DNA of 64,000 nt from Niebla homalea (Eukaryota; Ascomycota; Lecanoromycetes; Lecanorales; Ramalinaceae): NCBI GenBank assembly GCA_019925105.1, contig JAHGAU010000032.1, forward strand, positions 186,001 through 250,000, read 5' to 3'. The position numbers were made by a program, and so were the translations under genes. The number at the start of each line of letters is the position of its first letter. Positions within the stretch are counted from its first letter, which is position 1. Positions 58,450 through 64,000 of the stretch are shown here, one piece after another. The notes beneath the pieces are model-generated. The model was not told the DNA's origin. It made no database searches and saw nothing but the letters and a program-made list of their open reading frames with translations.

Positions 58450-61400
58450 TCAAACAGTCGCTTCGACTTCATCATCCAGACCAATGATTTTCACTTCCTC
58501 TACCATTCCCGATTTTCCGGTCTCTTTTGATCTCTCCATTGTGATCCGATTCCTTCTCGCGATGTCCCTTGTCAGACCCCTGACTCCATCCCTCCAGTAT
58601 TCCAGCCCCTCCCTTTGTGCCATCACGGCCCACTCCACACCCTCGCGAACAGGTCGCCACTTCAATCTCTCCTCTTTCTTCCTGAGGGATGGTAGTTTGA
58701 CGAGTTGCGCCTCTGGGCCTGTGGCCATGGCTATCAGATCCTTGTACAGACCTTTCGTCTCCCGCTTCAATCTCGGTGCATGTGGGATGTTGGTGGTAGG
58801 TGGTGGGACGAGAGGCTCGGCCAAGTAGTCGTGATACGATGCCAGAGAGGCCTTGTGAGCGGTGGAGCGATGGTAACGGACAGCGGCTTCGAGGGCTGAG
58901 ATCTGGGTTTTGAGCGCCTCGATCTGCCGCAGCGCTGCCGCTGGCGTGGCGGCCTGTTCCCCATCCTTGGCAACTGGCCTTACCGTTGGGGTGGCAGCAT
59001 TGTCGGAATTCTTCGATCGCGCTTTCTCCCTTTCGAGAGATTCGAGCTCCCCCCTCAGCCGCGTCAACTTTGCAACATACTCCCTCTCGCTGGTCTTCCA
59101 GCGCGTTGCTTCCTCCTCCAACGCCTTGACCTTCTCCCTCCGCCCGTTTTCCTCGGTGGCGCGTTTCTCGAGGACTTCGTTCTTCACTACAAGTTCGTCG
59201 AGCATGCGGTCCTTGATCGCGAGGGTTGTCTGTTTCTCACCCAGAGATATTTGGAGGTTGGTGAGTTGCGCATCGCGGTCTTTCGAAGCGGTGGCGGATG
59301 CGTACAGCTTTTGGGCGAGGAGTTTCCAAGGGGGTAACGACGGAGGGCGGAGTTCGAGAATGGAGCCTACCCCAGTCGTGAGGTTTAGGAAGGAGGTGAG
59401 CAGGGGCGTAAGGTGGGCGAGGGATTGGGCTAGCGTGGTGAGGTTAGGGGTGGGGGAGGTGAGGGCGGTGGTGATGAGGGAGGTGGAAGGGTTGGTGTTG
59501 GCGTCGTTAAGGATCGTGAGGGCGCAGGCGGTGAAGGTGCGGATGGAATTGGAGAATGCTGCGGTCGAGTCGAGAGTTTGGGTGATAATGTGGACGGAGG
59601 TGGATGGGTCGAGAGTTAGGGAGCGGGATTTCAGATCGGAGATTTGGCGGATAGCTTTGCTGGTAATGACTTTGCCGCTGCGACTGGAAGAGATGAGAGT
59701 GTCGAGTTTGGTAAGGAGGTCAAGGTGGTGATCGTCTTCTTCGTCTTCGATTTCTTCACTATCAACAATGCTGTTTTCGAGCCGGGTTTTGAGTTGCGAA
59801 AGGGTGGTGGCGGCATTGTCGAGATAACTTTGCATGACCGTTGCATGAGTGAGAACGATATCGGGATAATGTTCGGCATCATCCACAATATGGGTGTCAG
59901 TAAGATGACCCATTAGGGCGATCGACCTGTTCAGCTATTAGTTGAGCCTTTTCCAACGCAGGCGTTAATGTTTACCTCTGTAGCTCGGCAGCGCACTGCT
60001 CGACCTTGAGGTCGTCACGCTTCAAGGAGTCTATCCAACTGTTGAATGATCGTTCTACAGGATCCAATTCATACGATGCAGCGCCTAGCCGTTTGAACAC
60101 CTCCAGGTCACAGTTTTGAATCGTATTGATGAAGCGATCGCACGTCGAAGAAACCCAGGTCAGCTTGTCCAGAATGTCTGTCGAGGAAAGCAAGTCGTCG
60201 TCATCAGCCGGCATGGTCGATCCAGTGATCCGTTCCCTAACAAGGCCATGCATCATAGAAGCCTTAAAGCCAAGCCTCCTGAAGCGCAGCAATGCCTGCA
60301 CAGAATCCTGCTCGCTCTTGAAGGTATCGGGCAAGAAATGCTGGACGATAGAGAGATGCTCCAATGACTCCTGAGCTTGCATCTTACCCAGCTCGAGGTC
60401 AATCGCCTTGACTTGGGCCTTGGATGCGGAAGTCTGCAAGCGCATGTTGAGATCCATCATCGCTCGTGATCGATTTTGCAGATCGCTGGCCTCGGACTCC
60501 GTGATTTGCTGAGACGCTCGCATGTCTTCGAGGTCGTTTTGCATGGTTGTGACGAGATCTCGAAATCGAGAGACTGTGTACTCCAGATCCTGGACTGTAC
60601 TGTCTTGGATGGCTGATTTTCTTGCTTCGTCAGCCAACAGCGACTCGTTGTAATCGATCTCGTCCTGCAATTGCTTCTCCGTCTCGGTGTGATTGATCTC
60701 TAGCTCATCGTTGAGCTCTTTGAGACTTTCAAGCTCTTCGATGGTATTGCCCATCTCCTCGATCCTCTCATTGAGGGACATGTTCTTTTCTGTCAACTCT
60801 TCGATCATGTCCTCAGCTCCTAATGCAGTATCAAGCTGCTGTCTCAGATCCTCGGCCGTAGCATTCACGTGTTCAAGATGGTCTCGGGTAGCGGCGAATT
60901 GCTGCTTCGTCCTGCCAAAGTCCTGAAGATCTGTCTCAAGCTCTGCGATTTGATCCTTGAGATCCGCTTCCTGCTCCTGCGTCACATCACGTAACCGCAT
61001 GAGCGCTTCTCGCAGCCTCTCGTTGCTCCTCTCCAGCTGCAGCCAGCCTTGACTTGTCTTGTCTTCTGGGCTGATCTCTTTGCCGAGTTCATCATTTTCC
61101 TCTCTCAGTACAGACACTTCCAGATCAGCCTCTTCCAGCCTTTTCCTCAATACCTCAAGTTCTGACCTCAGAGAGTCGGCGGTCTCCTCAGCCATCTCTC
61201 GATCGAGGGCAGCCATCTCCATGGTAGAGTCATGCTCAGCCAATTGTCTATCAAGGGCTTGCGCTTTGTCCTCCTCTTCCTTGATTCGTTTTCTGAGTTC
61301 TACCATCTCTTGCTGCTGAGGCTGGTACTTTGATTGCAGCTTCTGTATAATGCCCTCATATCTGTCGCGGTCCATTTGCGCCTTCTCCAGTGCCTTCAAC

Positions 61401-62452
61401 TTCTCACGATCCTCCATCCTCTTCTTTTCGAGTAATCGCACCTTGGTCTTCAGATCCTCCACTTCTCGACCTGATGCTGGGGCGTGGGCCGGAGGTCTCT
61501 GAAGAGTCGATGAAGGGGACCGCGTTCGATCAAGCGCTGGCCTTTCTGATAACGTCCGGGTCACATCAGGTACATTCGAAGTAGGTGGAAGGGCTGCACT
61601 GCTCTGAACATCTTGATCTTCTACTGGGGGGGACAATGGTGCCTCTGGAGCTCCGTGGGGAGACTGCCCTCTACTACCAGTACTGATTCTCCTTTCTCCA
61701 CTCGGAATCTCCATCTTCTCCTTCGGCCCCGGCCCCGGCCTCAACGACAACCGACTTGACGGTCCTTTCGACATTGATGACATCGGTGTCTGAACACCCC
61801 CTCTAGCCTGCCCATTCAAGCCCCCTGCAATACTGGGCTTCGGCCCTCTCGCTGTGGGCGCAGGTATAGGCTTAGGCGGTCCCATACTCGTCTTCCCGCC
61901 CCTCGCAGCAGGTGGTAATATACTTTTCCTTGCCCCCGCGGCAGCCGCCGGACCCACCTGCTTCGTTGGACTCTTACTCGGACTCCCCAACCTCCCCCAC
62001 CCCCTACCCGCAGGCGTCGGCGTCGGACTCGCATTATTCAAACTCATCCTCTTGCCTGCATCCCTATCACCCAAAACACTCTGTTTCTTCCCCACCACCG
62101 TCGTGGATGGAGTTACCATACTGCTGGTAGGTCTGCCCTTTGGTATCGCCTTCCCATTCAGCGTGGATTTTTGCGGGCTCGCCGCTTTCTGCGCCACCAC
62201 CTCCTGATGCCCTTCCTCCTCGTCAGGGACGTTGACAGCCCCAGGTCTGACAAACATGCCATGTTGAGGCGGACAATCGAAATATCTCACCCCCTTCACC
62301 TCCCCATCGTTCTTCCCGCTCGCATCGGAGAGCGCGACTCCAATCCAATCTCCCTGGGCGAAATGTGTGTTACCAAGGAATTGGACCGTGGCGGCGCGGC
62401 CGTCGGAGAGCTCGACGTGCTGGCCGAGGTGAAAGATGGAGAGATCGGGCAT
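58450..62452 (-). CDS. Dynactin p150-Glued subunit, 1317 aa
   Basis: Exon 1 is 62452-59976, exon 2 is 59926-58450; the 49-nt intron is GTAAAC..AACAG and the joined length is 3954 nt. ATG 62452 begins MPDLSIFHLGQHVELSDGRA. Residues 5-75 are a CAP-Gly domain with the tubulin-tail groove GKNDG (46-50) and YFDCPPQHGMFVRP. A basic Ser/Pro-rich stretch (about 90-330) aids microtubule binding, then long coiled coils (from about 335: VEDLKTKVRLLEKKRM; VLRKRLEEADLEVSVLREEN) interact with dynein intermediate chain. The central dynactin domain and a second coiled coil in exon 2 (VLEKRATEENGRREKVKALE) follow. It is the dynein activator of the dynactin complex, used in nuclear and endosome movement in hyphae; Neurospora ro-3 is the counterpart. 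The length is normal and the frame intact. Confidence 0.95.
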
Positions 62453-62949
62453 GTTGAGGGGCAAATTTTGCCATGCCCTTGGATAAGTGTTCAAAGTAGT
62501 ATTAGTGGAAGTTGAGAGGGAACGGGAAGTAGATGGGTGGACAATGAGGACAAATGACGCTGATCAATTTACTTCTGGACTTTCTTTATTTGGGGAGACG
62601 CGCCAGGGTCCTTATCTTATCTTAGCGTGGTAATTCTGGAGTGCCAAAAGTGAACTAATGTACCTCAGTAAATCTCTATTTTCTTGTCACGCCCCTACTC
62701 CTCTTCTTATTTCATCACAGTGTGACTAACAATGCTTGTATGCTTATGCAGACACAGATGTAGCTCTAGCACTCGCTGGCCATCCTGAACTATCGCTTGT
62801 GCACGCTACCATTATACACTGACGTCATGTCTAACATATGATTCCCCATGCTGCCCTAACTTGGTGACCCCCTATTTCTTACCAGCACACAATTGATCGA
62901 AAATACCTCCTTCTTTGTAGACTCAAATATACCCTCTTTCCTCCGATTT
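62453..62949. other. Dynactin gene upstream region
   Basis: 500 bp between the dynactin start codon and the dehydrogenase remnant. It should contain the dynactin promoter; no clear box was identified. Confidence 0.45.
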
Positions 62950-63760
62950 CCTCTGCTCAATCCCACAATTTTCCTTCCAAGAGCCTCATCATCTGGGAAC
63001 CCGCAACCCGCATGTACAACCAACCGGGGAATTGATTCGACTGGAAACACCACTTTCCTCCGCCATACACAGCGACTGGTTCATTGCCACACCCATGAGA
63101 GACTCCCCAATAAGATCAAGCACCATACCGAATGCACGCCTCCTGAAGCCGTTGCCACTTCGGTCCCAACATCGTCCGGGTGGCAGAACACAAAGGTGAT
63201 GTCAGACTAGCGAGGCGCGAGTTCCGACGCAAAGAGGATGTTCGCGGCTTTAGACTAGGCATAGCGCGTAGAGGTCGCGTAGTCCGTCATGCTGGTCGCG
63301 AGTGCAGGAAACGCGATACCTGCAGGGGGGGAGGCCGACTTTCTTGTGCCCCGCGGAATTTAGGTTATTACCTGAGCGTCTGAGCCGGGCTGCTGGACTG
63401 TCCGTTAGAGGATGGGGAGATGGCTCTTCGGCAGTACGACGTGATCCATACGGTTGGAGCCAAGTTGGAGCCCGTGGCGACTAGACCTCCGGCCAGCTGG
63501 TTGCGCCGTGATTCCTGCCTAATTTATCACATGCAAAGAATATGTTTCCAAGGCTTGCTTGACAGATTCGAGGCTGGCGAGGTCGAGCTGGAGGAAGGTG
63601 ATGTTGGCGTTGGGAACCATGACTTGAATATCGCGGATCCGATAGGGGCTTCCGCCTTGGAACCGGTCCATACCGTTAGGTAGAGGCCGGATGGGTTTTA
63701 TTTGTGCTTTGCAAGCTGGATCACGGTTTTCCATACCCAGGCCGTATTGCCTAAGGGATA
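62950..63760 (-). pseudogene. Short-chain dehydrogenase/reductase pseudogene
   Basis: Leftwards from 63760 the pieces follow the classical SDR order in changing frames: WKTVIQLAKHK and SGLYLTVWTGSKAEA; VPNANITFLQLDLASLESVK; INxAGITAQPAG (family NNAG); GLQLGSNRMDHVVL (family GTNxxGHFLL); SAGHKK; MTDYATSTRYA, a TAG stop (63257-63255), then SKAANILFASELAPR with a second TAG (63209-63207); DITFVFCHPDDVGTEV; LMGVAMNQSLCMAEE; and the tail DDEALGRKIVGL. The catalytic Tyr and Lys (YxxxK) survive on either side of the first stop, which lies where the family has Gln (CAG to TAG is C to T). The glycine-rich cofactor motif is destroyed. Parent enzymes are NAD(P)-dependent oxidoreductases of the retinol-dehydrogenase/WW-domain oxidoreductase-like group. 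Confidence 0.88.
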
Positions 63761-64000
63761 GAGATGTTAATTAACTCGAGATGTGAGCTAAATCGATCTG
63801 CCACGCTTAGGACTGAGCTTGAGTATGCTCAAGTATGACCCAGGGTGTTCCAGCAGTCGTGGAAGCAGAGATGATCTTCGTTGAGCTATATCTGCAGAGG
63901 CTTACAGTTTGTCCTTCTTCGGGCACAGTATAAAGTGATTGTGCATTCTTTTAGCGGACAATTGGAGATGCCGCAATCCGGACTGACAAATTTTGCGACT
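63761..64000. other. Right edge, nothing supported
   Basis: 240 bp without an ATG-initiated frame of interest. It may contain the lost N-terminus of the dehydrogenase remnant. Confidence 0.4.

Noticed and set aside
1..64000. CRISPR arrays, insertion sequences, bacterial operons or complete transposons
   Set aside because: None seen: spliced fungal genes throughout, and no reverse transcriptase, transposase or long terminal repeat was recognised.

Overview
The window is nuclear DNA of a filamentous ascomycete (Pezizomycotina, probably Dothideomycetes-like; the class is inference). The genes carry short GT-AG introns (41-70 nt, many with CTGAC/CTAAC-like branch sites). The families are typical of filamentous fungi: DUF6594 membrane protein, SesA/NB-ARC STAND proteins, kinase-ankyrin proteins, Zn2Cys6 clusters and GPI wall proteins. 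Several dead genes carry stop codons explainable by C:G to T:A changes, as repeat-induced point mutation would leave.

Layout. 1-599 is the 5' end of a minus-strand NLR-like gene, cut at the window edge just after its P-loop. 600-18.5 kb is sparse: an F-box-like gene, an unknown 491-aa protein, a secreted protein, an intact APH-fold kinase (13796-15268), an inverted dead paralogue of it (7584-9134), and a wrecked PLP-dependent aromatic amino acid decarboxylase (15.8-17.5 kb). 19.3-21.1 kb holds a GC-rich proline-repeat protein that appears broken by a one-base shift in a C run.

22-36.4 kb is conserved core: a six-exon HUWE1/Tom1-type HECT ligase (4129 aa) divergent from the TSC13 enoyl reductase. 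38-47 kb is accessory again: an orphan exon, a patatin remnant, then a head-to-head pair of a kinase-ankyrin fusion (1150 aa, minus) and a caspase-like protease fused to a pseudokinase (757 aa, plus). This pair is the best candidate for an undescribed signalling or cell-death module. 47-57 kb carries a small unknown protein, a five-exon DUF6594 protein, a GPI-type wall protein, a histidine phosphatase ending in a PCNA-binding-type motif, and a protein with three tandem Zn2Cys6 clusters. 57.4-58.1 kb is a degenerate tandem repeat. 58.4-62.5 kb is p150-Glued dynactin (1317 aa), and the right end holds a dead short-chain dehydrogenase.

The gene models for the HECT ligase, TSC13, kinase-ankyrin, caspase-pseudokinase, DUF6594, histidine phosphatase, Zn-cluster and dynactin genes were assembled by hand from splice sites. 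In each, the joined exon lengths are divisible by three. All family assignments are from motif recognition, not database search.
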